A stretch of 64,000 nucleotides of DNA, taken from NCBI GenBank assembly GCA_025331435.1, contig JAIWNI010000127.1:1-64000 (forward strand), read 5' to 3'. Below, in pieces: positions 22,171-33,848 of this stretch (its first letter is position 1; the number at the start of each line of letters is the position of its first letter). The DNA is from Choanephora cucurbitarum (Eukaryota; Mucoromycota; Mucoromycetes; Mucorales; Choanephoraceae). Under the pieces are notes generated by a model. That model worked only from the letters and a program-made list of their open reading frames with translations, was not told the DNA's origin and did not search any database. The translations under genes were made by a program, and so were the position numbers.

Positions 22171-24165
22171 ATGGCCTTTCTCTTGAGACGTTTACCGTAA
22201 GTAGATGAGATTTGGACAGTAATGAATGGTAATAACTAATCAAATATCTTAGAGCAACTGCTCGTCCATTGACCTCAGTTCCTATCAATCGTATCATTCT
22301 TCCTTCTTTTGCTAGACCTTTAACTACAGGTAACTTTTGGTGCATTTGAAAGGAAAAGTAAGATTAACGTGTCCACTCTAGCTGCTACTCAAGCTGCTTG
22401 CTTTCCTGATGAGCCTACATTTTTGCAATCTGTTGAGAAATATTACGATCATGCTGCTGGACTAAGTGAAGCCCAACCTCATACACTTGCTCACCTTCGC
22501 GCTGTTGACAGTGTGCTCCGTGTTACTTTTCCAATTGAAATTGAAGATGGAAAATATGAAGTGATTGAAGGTAAATCTGAATTCGTCATCCAAAAGAGTG
22601 GACTCTTATGCTAAACAAAATGGGGATCTTTACTCTAATAGGTTATCGTGCCCAACATTCTCGTCATCGTTTACCTGTCAAGGGAGGTATCCGTTTTTCT
22701 GAAGAAGTTGATCTCCAAGAAGTTGAAGGTAGGAAAGCACGCTTAAAAAGTCAGAATCCAATTTAAGATGATAGAGACTAAACTGCTCTAATTCTCATAG
22801 CTTTGGCATCTCTTATGACCTATAAGTGTGCTGTCGTTGATGTACCATGTAAGTCGATATACTTCTATCAAGCAAAGAGAAATTTGGTGTTAACAATAGT
22901 TTGATAGTCGGTGGTGCTAAGGGTGGTATTAAGATTGATCCCAAAAAATATACTGTTGAACAGTTGGAAAGAATCACTCGTCGCTATACTATGGAATTAT
23001 GTCAAAAGAAGTTTATTGGTCCCGGTAAGTGATAGTTTCTTACATAGGCTCTCTCTTTTTGTTCTTCGCTTTTTGTACATATATTAACTCGTTCCTTAGG
23101 TCTTGACGTGCCTGCTCCCGATGTTGGTACCGGCGCTAGAGAAATGGCATGGATCATGGATACTTATGCACAATTCAGCGTTGGCGATGTGAATGCAGCT
23201 GGCTGTGTCACCGGTAAACCATTGTCTATGGGTGGTGTTCGAGGTCGTACCGAAGCAACCGGTCTAGGTGTGTTCTATGGTATCCGTGAATTCATCAGTT
23301 ATCCCGAAGTTCAGAAGAAGACTGGCATTAGTGGTAAGATGTCTGACAACACTGTCATTGTCCAAGGTTTCGGTAATGTCGGCTATCATGCTGCCAAATT
23401 TTTCGAAGAAAATGGGTAAATGTTTTGTTTAAAGAGAAAAAGAGGAGAAGAAAACTCATCATTTTTTTTTGGGAAACATATAGTGCTAAGATTGTCGGTA
23501 TTGGTGAAAGAGATTGTGCCATTTACGATCCTAATGGCTTGGACGTCGAAGAATTGTTCAAGTATTATCGTGCTAACCAAACCTTCCGCGGATACTCTGC
23601 CACAGCTCAAATCTTTGATGACTCTCCAAAGGTCTTGGAAGCTGAATGTGATATCCTTGTACCAGCTGCTCTTGAACGTCAAATCGGTTTGCGCAATGTA
23701 CACAACATTAAGGCCAAGGTCATCGGTGAAGGTGCCAACGGTCCAATCACTCCTGCTGCTCACGAAATCCTTGAAAACTCTGGTAAGATCGTCGTACCTG
23801 ACTTGCTCTTGAACGCTGGTGGTGTCACTGTTTCTTATTTCGAATGGCTCAAGAACTTGTCTCATGTGAGATTTGGTCGTATGAACAAGAAGTGGGATGA
23901 ACGTGCTCGTTCCAAGGTGGTTGCTCTTGTTGAAGAAAACGCCGGTCGTGCATTGACTGAAGCTGAGAGAAAGGCCATTGTCCATGGTGCTGAGGAAGCC
24001 GACTTGGTTTATTCTGGCCTTGAAGATACTATGATTCAAGCTTGTCAAGAAACAAGACAGACTGCTGATATTAAGCAAGTTGATTTTAGATCAGCTGCCT
24101 ATATTAATGCCATTCAAAAGATTGCTGCTGTATATGAAGGCTCTGGTATGCTGTTTATGCATTAG
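22171..24165 (+). CDS. Glutamate dehydrogenase, mitochondrial, animal-type
   Basis: Eight exons: 22171-22196, 22253-22329, 22382-22570, 22642-22728, 22801-22848, 22908-23024, 23100-23415, 23484-24165 (513 aa). The first 35 residues are Arg/Ser/Leu-rich and acidic-free, a mitochondrial presequence. The substrate site has PVKGGIRF, the catalytic Lys region is VPFGGAKGGI, and [12 protein letters not shown] follows. The nucleotide fold has GFGNVG. The C-terminal half has EGANGPITP and [15 protein letters not shown], matching animal GLUD1 far better than yeast NADP-type GDH1 or the much larger NAD-type GDH2. It interconverts glutamate and 2-oxoglutarate in the matrix. The animal antenna region appears shortened. 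Confidence 0.93.
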
Positions 24166-24765
24166 ATAATTAGAATCTTTTTTTTTTGGTTTCATACACA
24201 TCCCTCCATCTCCCGTCTTCTTTTCTTTTTTAAATCATATTTATATATCATTCATCTTTTACGTTTAATAAATGCTTATTTTATTTTGAGTTCCTAATCA
24301 ATTTGGACCGCTTGTACTTTATGTGATTTGCTTGGAGTATTGTACATATTCCAATTCTTTGAGCTGTCTTTGATTGTTTTCCAGTTGCAACGTATCAGTT
24401 TTATTGTCTTATAGAGTAGGACATAAAAAAGGAATGATGTATCCTTGTCTTTTTTTTCTTTTTCATAGATACCAACGTTTACACGATCAATGATAAGTTT
24501 CAATTATTATGACATTCTAATATCCTCACCCCATCGACTTTTAACAATCTCACCACAAAAACAAGTTCATTGCACTCCCTGTACGTAAGTACAGTCAAAG
24601 TATTAACTGTTGTTAGCTATTCATCGGGTTCCAACATATAGAAAGCACTAGAGAGGAAGACTAAGGCATAGAACTTATAAATAATCCGACAAAATCCGGC
24701 AACAGTCCGGCCCGGAATTTTATTAAAGTTATCGGTAGATGTTTGAGTTATTGTTTTCAACAGCA
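24166..24765. other. Intergenic, no gene seen
   Basis: It begins with the T-rich 3' flank of GDH (AATAAA-like ATAAAT near 24267) and ends at the tRNA. No supported feature in between. Confidence 0.4.
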
Positions 24766-24836
24766 GCTGGTATAGTATAGTGGCAGTACATCGCGTTGTG
24801 GCCGCGTCGACGCAGGTTCGATTCCTGCTACCAGCA
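24766..24836 (+). tRNA. tRNA-His (anticodon GTG)
   Basis: The acceptor stem GCTGGTA pairs with TACCAGC. The D arm is GTAT..GTAC, the anticodon loop TTGTGGC puts GTG at 24798-24800, and the T arm is GCAGG-TTCGATT-CCTGC. It closely follows the eukaryotic tRNA-His pattern and is intron-free. The top pair of the anticodon stem is a U-U mismatch. The extra G at -1 is not encoded (A at 24765), as in other eukaryotes where it is added after transcription. No T-run terminator of 4 or more is directly adjacent; TTTT follows at about 24842. Confidence 0.95.
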
Positions 24837-26899
24837 ATTAACTTTTAAATTTTTATAAACAATATGAGGTGTCTGTAGACCATGTTTTACTTTGTTACAG
24901 GTCAACGAATAGTTTATGCAGTAACTCGTAAAAGAGAATCAAATAGATATAACGGAACAATGAGGCAGAAAGGCTATATGTAATGAGCACCATGTTTTGT
25001 GTCGCCTGACTAGAGATTTAGATAAAGTAAAGTAAACATGCGATAGAATAAAGATATTGTTTTATTGAGAAGGAACACCATTTGACGGATTATCAATAAC
25101 ATGTTCAAAACTTCAAATCATCATGATGGAGAGTCAGAGAAGGACTCAGGTAAAATGTTGCATAATAAGAGATCAAGAGGAACTGTCAGATGAACCAGAC
25201 ACTAAATACAATAGTCGCTTTATTTAAGAGTGTGCATATTCCTGAGAAATACACTCTTATATTGAGCATACTCCTAAATCGAGCGACTACTGTACCAGTT
25301 ACAGATTTGAGTTCGGAAAAGAGGATAAAATACAGAAAACAATTGAAGGATAGGAAAATCTGGTGCGTAACAATAGGATAGAGTATAGTATCAAGGAAGC
25401 TTTAGACAATGTAATAAAGCAATTGGCGTAATTAGAGCAATCTAAAGTAAATAAGAGTAAAAACCTAATGGTTGTTGTTCTTGCAAAAAATCAAAGATGT
25501 CATATGCAGTAGTCAACTCATTTAAAAGTGCTAATAGTCTTAAGAGATGTACTCTTAAGTCAATTGAATACTTTCTAATTTTAAAGAAGTTGTGTTGGGC
25601 TTGCAGTTAAATATTTTAGACAGTCTAACTAACGAGTGGTTATGTATAGGATTAACTATTCCATATTCAATGGAAACGATACGGGAAACAGGAAAAATAC
25701 ATTTGAACAATTGTTCTGTGACGAAAGAACAAAGTAATTTGTTAAATTGATCAGATAATACATAGAAAACACTGATTCGAATGAATAAGAACGAATAAAA
25801 ACCATGAAGCAATTGAGTATCCAACAACTAAGCAACAACTTTAAATTAGCTTCTTAATTTAAGTAGCAAATATTTACATCTTGGAAGTATCCCTGATCTT
25901 TGTCAAAAGGTTGGAAACGTTATGTCTCCCAATAAAGGGCCTGGCAGCTAGATGTTTAATCAGCCATGTACCTACGCCAAACTAATATATATGCTCAAGA
26001 ATTGAGTAGGCCAATAGAGAGTATTTTTTGCAGTAAATCAATAAGCATTATGCGGAATAATTCAGATATATAATCAAAGTCTACACACATTCATTTCTTA
26101 CAACAATCGTGCGTTCAAAATGAACACTGTTCGTAATCACTTTCAATTCGAATTCCTCAAAATCGCTGCCAATATATACAGCTAGGATGTATGATAATTG
26201 GATATTGCCGCCAGAATGTTTGTAACTATTGAAAGCACTTTATATGAGGAAAATAAGTGCCAACTAAAGACTCTTTAAGGTGATTTTTGAATCCAATCAT
26301 ATGACTACTTCGACAAGCGTAATGCTTGTACATTTATAAGCTGACCTTTTGCAAGAACAGAAAGTCGAGAACATTTCGCCTAAGAACGCTTGAGTACAAT
26401 TCAGCTTTCCATTGACTCAATCATGTTGAGATCTTTCTTTTCTCCAACTTAGCAATTGCACAAGCTTCTTATGTCTCCCACTAACATTGAATATTTCAAC
26501 ATAGACTAACTAGCCTTTCAAATACAGATTCATAAGTGCACAATATTTCATTTGGAATTCTACTTGTTGTCGCATACAAGCCGACATGAGCGACTACTCC
26601 TATTTCTAATCACAAGTACAAGCACAAACCAAAAGGGCACTTTGGGTCTATGCACGTACTTAGCTACGAACCATCCCTGTTCAGGGTCAGATGGATCATC
26701 ACATAAATTAATATCTCATTCTTTATTTATATAAATAAGAGAATACTTTGATATGAACAAAAGATAGCTTATTTTCGGTCTGATTGACTTTATTATTGTT
26801 ATAAGTTATACCGTGAATATTACACTTGTATGTTTTGTATTCCTACAGAACTTCTTTTTTCTTTTCTCGTTATGATTGCAGTAGGTACTTATTGTTCGT
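24837..26899. other. Long AT-rich intergenic stretch, no gene seen
   Basis: Only short frames with no conserved look. No tRNA-like, repeat or splice-linked coding structure was found. It may hold old transposon sequence too decayed to recognise. Confidence 0.4.
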
Positions 26900-27205
26900 C
26901 TAAAAACTTACGCATACAATCACAAACCTATACATTTGTATGAGAGCAACATCTTTTCCGAGATGGCTTGACAACCATCTGTTCTGATTTTACAGACCGT
27001 ATATAATCATTTCAGATACTGGTATAAAACCCCAGTTTTTCTTCGTGAAAGCAGCATCTAACTTCCTCAATTCCAGAAGCCATTCATCTCTCTCATAGGT
27101 ACATAGGAATACTGCACTTCTCCGACTTGAAATATGAGGTTTTAATGGATAAGTTGCAATCTCATTCAAGGATATATGAACGGTTAGTTTTGTAACCTGA
27201 AGCTT
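26900..27205 (-). pseudogene. Coding-like relic of unknown family
   Basis: On the minus strand, after a strong acceptor-like TTTTTTTTCAG ending at 27206, a frame reads protein-like sequence (HISLNEIATYPLKPHISSR, then ERDEWLLELRKLDAAFTKK and FIPVSEMIIYGL). It meets a TAA at 26990-26992 and then continues open to 26900. Upstream (about 27300-27560) further coding-like scraps are broken by several stops. I do not recognise the protein. The composition is unlike the random frames around it, so it is probably a dead gene or transposon ORF. Confidence 0.35.
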
Positions 27206-28254
27206 CTGAAAAAAAATCCAGTTAGATCGTAATCAGTAAGCAATCATTAACAAGGTCCAAAATGTGGATTTTGTGCTGCTTTTTGAAGTTGTTTGGATGG
27301 CCTAAGTTTTCGGTTGATTTTTTGTCACTACCTCACCAACCTCTTTGCAACTTCTCTATTGCCGTTGAGCAGCCTGTTCTCCGATACTTAGTTCTCTGTT
27401 GGTCTTAGCAACATATTAAGTCTACTATGGCTAAACTATATTGTATACGTCCGTCCTCTGGTGAATGGCATAATCTGCATGTGCTCTCTTTGAGGCACAA
27501 TTTTCACTGGCTTTGATGGCTAACTTTTGGTTTTTAGCTGGCTACTTTTCCAATGAATCAATCTTCATATAAGAACAATAAGTCAAAGCATATAGGACGA
27601 TATCAGAACTAAAAATAACTGAGATGGCGTCTTTTATCACAAATACCATATTTGTTTGTACTTGTGAAAAAGAAAAGGCTTTTCATCTTTTAGAACTACC
27701 ATAGGTGTTACAAATAAATGAAAAAAAAAACTTCGTCTAACAGCTCAAAGGGAAGCATTTTATGCCTGCGGTAGAGAGAACCTATATTTCAGTTTGAGAA
27801 AGTGGTCCCATTAGATATGAGAAAGATTTCGCGAAGTCTGCAGACTTATAAACCTCCGATTGACCTGAGAACGCTACTCGATGCATGCTTAGAGTTTTTT
27901 TTTTTCTTTTTTGCATGAATAAAAAGTAGTGTGACAAAAATTTATAAGCTAACATTCAATACAGGTTAAAAGAAAGAACTTTTAAAAAGGCACCGACTAT
28001 CTTCGCTTGGACGCAGAGCGATAGAGGTATAAAGAGCCGTCTGGTAGCAGAGTCAAACTATCTCAATATATTAAACTCAGGGCTCTATGCTGAATCATCA
28101 TTAGAATCCATTCGGTAAAATATCGCATATTTTTGCCGTCTTAATTTCCTAATCAGCTTCCCGAAACATAGCGATTGGGTAAACTGTCACTGCTTTTTCA
28201 AATATCGACTTTTTATACAAAGAAAAAATATACTTGAACCTTTGGCTCTTTCTC
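27206..28254. other. Intergenic, probable upstream part of the relic and TF promoter
   Basis: It contains stop-riddled coding-like scraps on the minus strand near 27300-27560. The segment just before 28255 has a TATA-like TTTATACAAAG (28211-28221) that may serve the transcription factor gene. Confidence 0.35.
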
Positions 28255-30858
28255 ATGTACCATCCCAACACCTCACCTAATTCGCAACTACCTTTACCAA
28301 GGCTGCCTGTTGCACCCATTAGAAAGCAGCAACCAGAGAAGAGCGAACGAAAGAGAACGAAAAAAAGCAGAGCTTGTAAGAGGGTTTTCATACTCTTTTT
28401 TCCCTTAACTTATTTTATAATTAAATCAAACAGGCGACCTCTGCAGACGCAAAAAAATAAGGTACATCTTAACATAAAAAAACGGGAAAACACAAACACT
28501 TTTCTAAAACCAATTCATATCAGATGCGATTATGATCAGGACTATCCTCAACATTCATGCAGCTCCTGTAAGAGCTATGGAAAAGATTGCACCTTTAATG
28601 AAGTAAACTTGCTTTAATCTTTACTGTGTGTATATCAACTTACTGATCTCTCCAGTTAGGCTGCCAAAAAAAGAGGGCCACCCAAGGGCTATGTAGAAGG
28701 TTTAGAGAGCCGACTGAGACGAATGGAGAAATTATTGTTGACTGTAGCAGAAAATGGAAACTTACCTCCAGAAGTACTCAGAGCCACAAGCGAATTAGCA
28801 GAAAGCAGTAGTGAAAAAGAAGAAAGTCCTAATTCAGACCTCACAGAAGAAGCACAGTCTCCCAACAAGAAACCATCCGTAACACAGAAGATGAAAGATG
28901 GAAGTGAAGAGGGAGCGACTAGAATACCCGCGTGTGATACCAACGAGCCTCTTTCTTATGTCGGTAGCTCTTCTGGCATTTATCTCTTGAGTAGATTATT
29001 TACCCGCGATACAGCGCATATGGATAGAAAAGAAAGAGAGGCATTACCAAGGCCTCTAGATGACAATGAAGAAGACTTGATGGTAGCAAGATTTGGAGGC
29101 GATCCATTGAATAAGCTGGGCTTTGGAAGGATATTAAATCCTGACTGGAAGATGCCGCCCAAGGATTTGACAGACCATCTCATTCAAATGTATTTCAAAC
29201 GAATCAACACGATGCTACCCATTCTTGACGAAGACAGTTTCTACCAAGAATACCGTAAGGCCAACCATGCATCTACATTCATTCCAATTATCATGGCTAT
29301 CTGTCGTGGCAGTTGCCGATTATTAGAAGAAGATGACTTTTTAGTACAAAAGTACAAGATTGATCGAGCTCATTTCTTTCGCGACATTCAGAAACAGATG
29401 GATACATATTTTGACGTTGATTTTCTGCAGCCCAAGATTGAAACTATTCAAGTACTTTTGATCCAAGCGTCTAATACAGAAAAATGGGGAATCGAAAGTT
29501 CTGATTGGATTACAACAAGTATAGCAGTTAAAATGGTAAAAAAAAAAAGATAAAGAAAACGAAAGAAAAAGACTAAAATTTATTATTCAATCATAGGCAC
29601 AAGATTTGGGCTTACACAGAGCAAATACTCAGCATCAGGGTGTTCTTAAAAAGACATGGAAGCTAAGAAAAGGCTTTGGTGGTCAGCTTATATAATCGAC
29701 CGGTGGGTTTGTGCTTCTTTAGGAAGGTAAATATCAAAGTATGTCAGTCAACCAAATAGGCCACTCATTACTTTCGCATAGACCATTGACTATATCTGAT
29801 GCTGATTGCGATATTGACCATCCTGATCCAAATGATCAGAAATACGCTCTATTCTTTTATATGGTTAAGCTGAGCTGTATTTTGGGTGACGTCTTACGAG
29901 CACTTTGCTCACCTCGGGCGCGTCTTATGTCCGAAAAAGGCATTGGACTAGAAAACATCTCTCGAAGTCTAGAGCAGATGCTGCTGGAATGGAAGAGATT
30001 GCTACCACCTCATCTAAACCTGTCAGAGTTCGAATTGCATAGAATTTCAAGGAAAGATTTAGACATTGAATTTAAGGCAAAATTAAGCAACGGAGGTAAC
30101 TAGATTATAATATAATAGTCTTAAGGTTTATGTGTTGTAATACCTAGAATAGCATCTCAGCTTCAAATGGCTTATATTGCTGTCTATCTTCTTATCAAGC
30201 GTCCCTTTATCTCTATGGGTATTGGTAATGGGTCCACAGTAAAAATGCCAGTAGAATGCCAAAACGCCATTAAAATAGCTGTCGATTTATTTGATGTAAT
30301 GAGAATTACCGATTTGTTGTGCAATTGGTCTCTTGGAAGTAAGTTTAATTTTAGTGATTTTTTTTAGCTAATAATTTATAACTCCAATGATACTTAGGTT
30401 ATTGGCTATCACAAACACAGATGCTTTTATTGCTAAATTTTCGAAATGTTGATACCGGCTTAAGTGCTGAGTCTAAGCGTTTTTCAGAACGGTTCAAGAC
30501 TCGTCATCATGTATTGGCAAATTATATAACAGAAGTACCTCTCCATCTAACGTATGATTAAAAAAGCCGTGCTTACATTTTCTTTTAATTATAGCCTTCC
30601 ATTGTGCCGTTTTTGGAATTAGTCTCAAGCGTGATCAGCGGTGAAGGAAACCATGATACAAACAGCAATGATAGCCATAGTAGTACTAATAATAAGAATA
30701 TTGTCACAAGCATTGATCAGCAACAGTCTCTATGGGAGGCTTCAAATGGAATTGAATGGCAAGGTAAAGATAATCAACAAAGCTAAATATCTCGTATGTA
30801 TATTAACTGGTCAATAGAAATGGTAAAGCTGCTGGCAGAGACAGGCTATCAGATCTAA
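28255..30858 (+). CDS. Zn2Cys6 transcription factor with fungal-specific (MHR) domain; two apparent frameshifts
   Basis: Exons: 28255-28375, 28434-28461, 28524-28602, 28660-29535, 29597-29726, 29782-30095, 30153-30338, 30398-30551, 30595-30763, 30818-30858. The zinc cluster is CX2CX6CX10CX2CX6C, split over exons 1-3, starting CDLCRRKKIRC. A short leucine-rich dimer segment (GLESRLRRMEKLLL) follows. The MHR domain (PF04082-type) covers roughly exons 4-7, with MYFKRINTMLPILDEDSF and RLWWSAYIIDRWVCASLGR. Two places lack one nucleotide to keep frame: within 29650-29671, and at the exon 8/9 junction (30551/30595). All splice sites and the final stop look normal, so this is either a very recent pseudogene or base-calling error. 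The target genes are unknown. Confidence 0.75.
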
Positions 30859-31247
30859 TTCAAACAAGAAGGCCATTGCTTTGGTTTCCAATAAACTACT
30901 TTCATACTTGCTGTCTCGGTTATTTTCTTTGAGAGTGGGGGAATGTTTTTTCAGGGCCTAATCAAGAGAATAGCAAAGATGTGATAGTATGTGCGTCAAA
31001 AGATAAGAATGACTTCATTGGCATCGTTCTCCTGAATTATACTTATTGAGTCCTAAAAGGTGTTACAGATGAAATTTTTGTGCTATCTCAATTGGTTGAT
31101 AGATGATTAGGTAAACAGACGGGATAAATTTAGAACTCAGTAGCTTATATAATCAAGTACTATACAGCGGTCTTTTGATCTTGCTATAAAATAATCTAGC
31201 CATGACCTACACTAGCTGGACAGTTCCTTTTTCTTTTTTTATTTATC
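30859..31247. other. Intergenic between TF and GAL7-type gene
   Basis: AT-rich with no gene. A T-rich tract ends right before the ATG at 31248. I see no CGG-N11-CCG Gal4-type site. Confidence 0.4.
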
Positions 31248-32294
31248 ATGTTTGACTACAACAACAACTCTCATCGTCGCTATAATCCTTTGACCAAATC
31301 ATGGGTTCTCTGCTCTCCTCACCGTACACAAAGACCTTGGCAAGGACAACAAGAAGGTGGTGACATAGAACAAAGACCAGAATATGACCCCAAGTGCTAC
31401 TTGTGTCCTGGAAACCAACGTGCTAACAGCGAAACAAACCCCAAGTATGAAGCCACCTTCCGTTTCCCAAACGACTTTGCTGCTGTCAAGGCAGACCAGC
31501 CTGAATTAGAAGCCAACGATGACGATCTGATCAAGGTAGAAGGTGTCCGCGGAGAGTGTCATGTCATCTGTTTTTCCCCTCGTCATGACTTGACCTTGGC
31601 TGAAATGCCTGTTGAAGAGATTAAGAAGGTAGTCGATATCTGGACAGATAGTTATGTGGAGATGAAGAAGAAAGAATACGTAAGTCATGTTCAGATTTTT
31701 GAAAACAAGGGAGCTGCTATGGGCTGTTCGAACCCTCATCCTCACGGCCAAATGTGGTGTACAGAGCGCATACCTGAAGAGCCTGGTAAGGAGCTTGCTG
31801 CTTTGAAAGAGTACAATGAAAAGCATCAAGGCAAGTGTCTGTTGTGTGATTATGCTCAGCGTGAATTAAGTGATCCTGAGCGTAAGCGTACTGTGTTTGA
31901 AAACGATACATTTTTGGTGGTGGTTCCCTTCTGGGCTGTCTGGCCATTTGAAGTCATGGTCTTACCCAAGACACATATTGGCTCCTTGCCCGAAATGAGT
32001 GAAGAACAAAAGACTGATCTTGCTGATGCTGTTCGTCGTGTGACTTGTCGTTATGATAACCTGTTTCAAACCAGCTTCCCTTACTCTATGGGTATTCATC
32101 AAAAGCCATTGAGTGGTGAATATGAATACGCTCATCTTCACCTTCATTATTATCCTCCTCTCCTTAGAAGCGCTACTGTTCGCAAGTTCCTTGTGGGTTA
32201 TGAAATGTTGGGTGAGCCTCAACGTGATTTGACACCTGAACAAGCTGCTGCTCGCCTTAGAGAGCTTCCAGAAGTTCACTACAAGTCTAATTAG
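31248..32294 (+). CDS. GAL7: Galactose-1-phosphate uridylyltransferase
   Basis: An intron-free 348-aa protein, normal family length. It transfers UMP from UDP-glucose to galactose-1-phosphate in the Leloir pathway, in the cytosol. The catalytic HPH (His164-Pro-His166) lies in GCSNPHPHGQMW. The zinc-binding CYLC (Cys50, Cys53) and H113 are present. The C-terminal half has the HIT-like fold with the conserved YSMGIHQKP and HLHLHYYPP blocks. GAL1 and GAL10 are not next to it, unlike in many yeasts. Confidence 0.97.
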   Translation: MFDYNNNSHRRYNPLTKSWVLCSPHRTQRPWQGQQEGGDIEQRPEYDPKCYLCPGNQRANSETNPKYEATFRFPNDFAAVKADQPELEANDDDLIKVEGVRGECHVICFSPRHDLTLAEMPVEEIKKVVDIWTDSYVEMKKKEYVSHVQIFENKGAAMGCSNPHPHGQMWCTERIPEEPGKELAALKEYNEKHQGKCLLCDYAQRELSDPERKRTVFENDTFLVVVPFWAVWPFEVMVLPKTHIGSLPEMSEEQKTDLADAVRRVTCRYDNLFQTSFPYSMGIHQKPLSGEYEYAHLHLHYYPPLLRSATVRKFLVGYEMLGEPQRDLTPEQAAARLRELPEVHYKSN

Positions 32295-32623
32295 AATTCC
32301 CTATTTATTGTGAAAGAAAAAAAAAGATCTTTGTAATATAGCCCCCCCCTATCCTATCCAAACAATAAAAGAATTATATATAGATAAAAAGAGAGAAAAT
32401 GATGAGGATTTGTTCCATTTCGATCTTTCCAATTGAACAAAAGCAGTAAAATAAACAAACCAAATGGCTTCAAACAAACTAGTAAATGCGTTAATTTTCC
32501 GTAGCAATAAGCCAATGAATGAATCATGTCCATGACAAGTGATTTTCTCTCTTTCTCTTTATTTTTTTCTCAAGAGAGAGAAAGAAAAAAAAAAGCAGGA
32601 GATAATTATTACTGAAAATAAAC

Positions 32624-33676
32624 ATGGACCAACAGTCAACAAGTCAACCAAAGCAACTAATTCACAGTAGAACCAATAGTTACAATAATTTACAATATCA
32701 TGAGCCAACTTCTAGTAGAAATAGCATGAATCTAATTGAAGGAACTACATTACATTTCCCTCAAGGAAGCAATAAAAGACCGAACTCAGCATCCATGGTC
32801 GATGCTCGATTACAGCGACAACGTTGGGATGCCTTCTTTGAGCCACAATACTCTTTTAATGCATTCAACCATGAAGACAAGCAGAGTGCGACACAAGATG
32901 ATGAGATACATAAAAAGAAAGTGGACAGATTGATCGACGAAGGCAATATTAAGTTGGAAGTCTTTAAAACACCTCGTTCAAGTTCCAGACATAGTTATGA
33001 AAACTCTCCTCCCCATTTCAGTGCTTCATCGACGCCAACGGCAGGTATCATGACACCTACTCTACCCTGTCTCAACACTGATAGAACCAAATCAGATAAA
33101 CAAATAAGACGGCTGGAAGATGAAGCCATGTTAATGAGTCGCTTAGAACTACTGAAGAAGATACGAATGCAATCGGATTCACAGCGTCAATACGGACAGA
33201 CTGATACAGACGATATACCTGAAGAGCCTAGAATGAACACAACTCAATCAATAACTATCGCTGCAAATTGGAAACAGCTAACAGAAAAAGCAAAACGGCT
33301 CCATAAAGAAGCTCAAACGGATGTTAATAGTGTCATCACATCGCGGTCTTCTACCTCTTCTTTGGAGCTTGATGAGAAACAAGCGGATATCGCCAATGAA
33401 AAAGAGGGTAATAAGGGTTGTTTGCCTTACCGCCAATCGTTTCTCTGTTTTATTTTTGGATTTCTGTTTCCTCCTCTTTGGCTAGTTGGTGCCTTTTATG
33501 TATCACCCTATGCTAAACGACAGCCTTCTGCTGATAGAAGAATGAACCGTGTATGGCGTCGCCGGTCACGCATTGCACTTTGTATTTTTTCGGTTGTTTT
33601 ATTGATCTTGTTAGTTGTCTTCTTTGTAGTGAAACCTGATTTTGTGGGTTGGAGACGTAGCAAACAACCAATTTAA
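32624..33676 (+). CDS. Ser-rich protein with two C-terminal membrane segments
   Basis: An intron-free 350-aa protein. The first 260 residues are polar and Ser/Gln/Arg-rich with no recognised domain, probably disordered and cytosolic. A hydrophobic segment near 273-293 (FIFGFLFPPLWLVGAFYV) is followed by a basic loop (RRMNRVWRRRSR) and a second near 317-337. The FGFLFPPLWLVGAF pattern recurs in fungal serine-rich two-TM proteins of unknown function. Both termini would face the same side. No signal peptide. The role is unknown; a membrane anchor or adaptor is possible. Confidence 0.75.
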   Translation: MDQQSTSQPKQLIHSRTNSYNNLQYHEPTSSRNSMNLIEGTTLHFPQGSNKRPNSASMVDARLQRQRWDAFFEPQYSFNAFNHEDKQSATQDDEIHKKKVDRLIDEGNIKLEVFKTPRSSSRHSYENSPPHFSASSTPTAGIMTPTLPCLNTDRTKSDKQIRRLEDEAMLMSRLELLKKIRMQSDSQRQYGQTDTDDIPEEPRMNTTQSITIAANWKQLTEKAKRLHKEAQTDVNSVITSRSSTSSLELDEKQADIANEKEGNKGCLPYRQSFLCFIFGFLFPPLWLVGAFYVSPYAKRQPSADRRMNRVWRRRSRIALCIFSVVLLILLVVFFVVKPDFVGWRRSKQPI

Positions 33677-33848
33677 TGATAGTTATTAGTTGATAATGAT
33701 AATAAAAGGAAAGAAAGATATAAATAATGTTTATTTAGTAATTGGAATGATGATGCAGCGAGACAATAGAACGGTTTATAAAGATGACAATAAGCATGAG
33801 ATGAAAATGTGTGTTATGCATAGAAAGACAAAAGAAAAAAAATATTAA

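Noticed and set aside
23386..24078. 230-codon minus-strand open frame
   Set aside because: Antisense of the last GDH exon, with no conserved features of its own.
28149..28391. Minus-strand 80-codon hydrophobic frame
   Set aside because: It overlaps the first exon of the zinc-cluster factor in antisense and has no conserved features.
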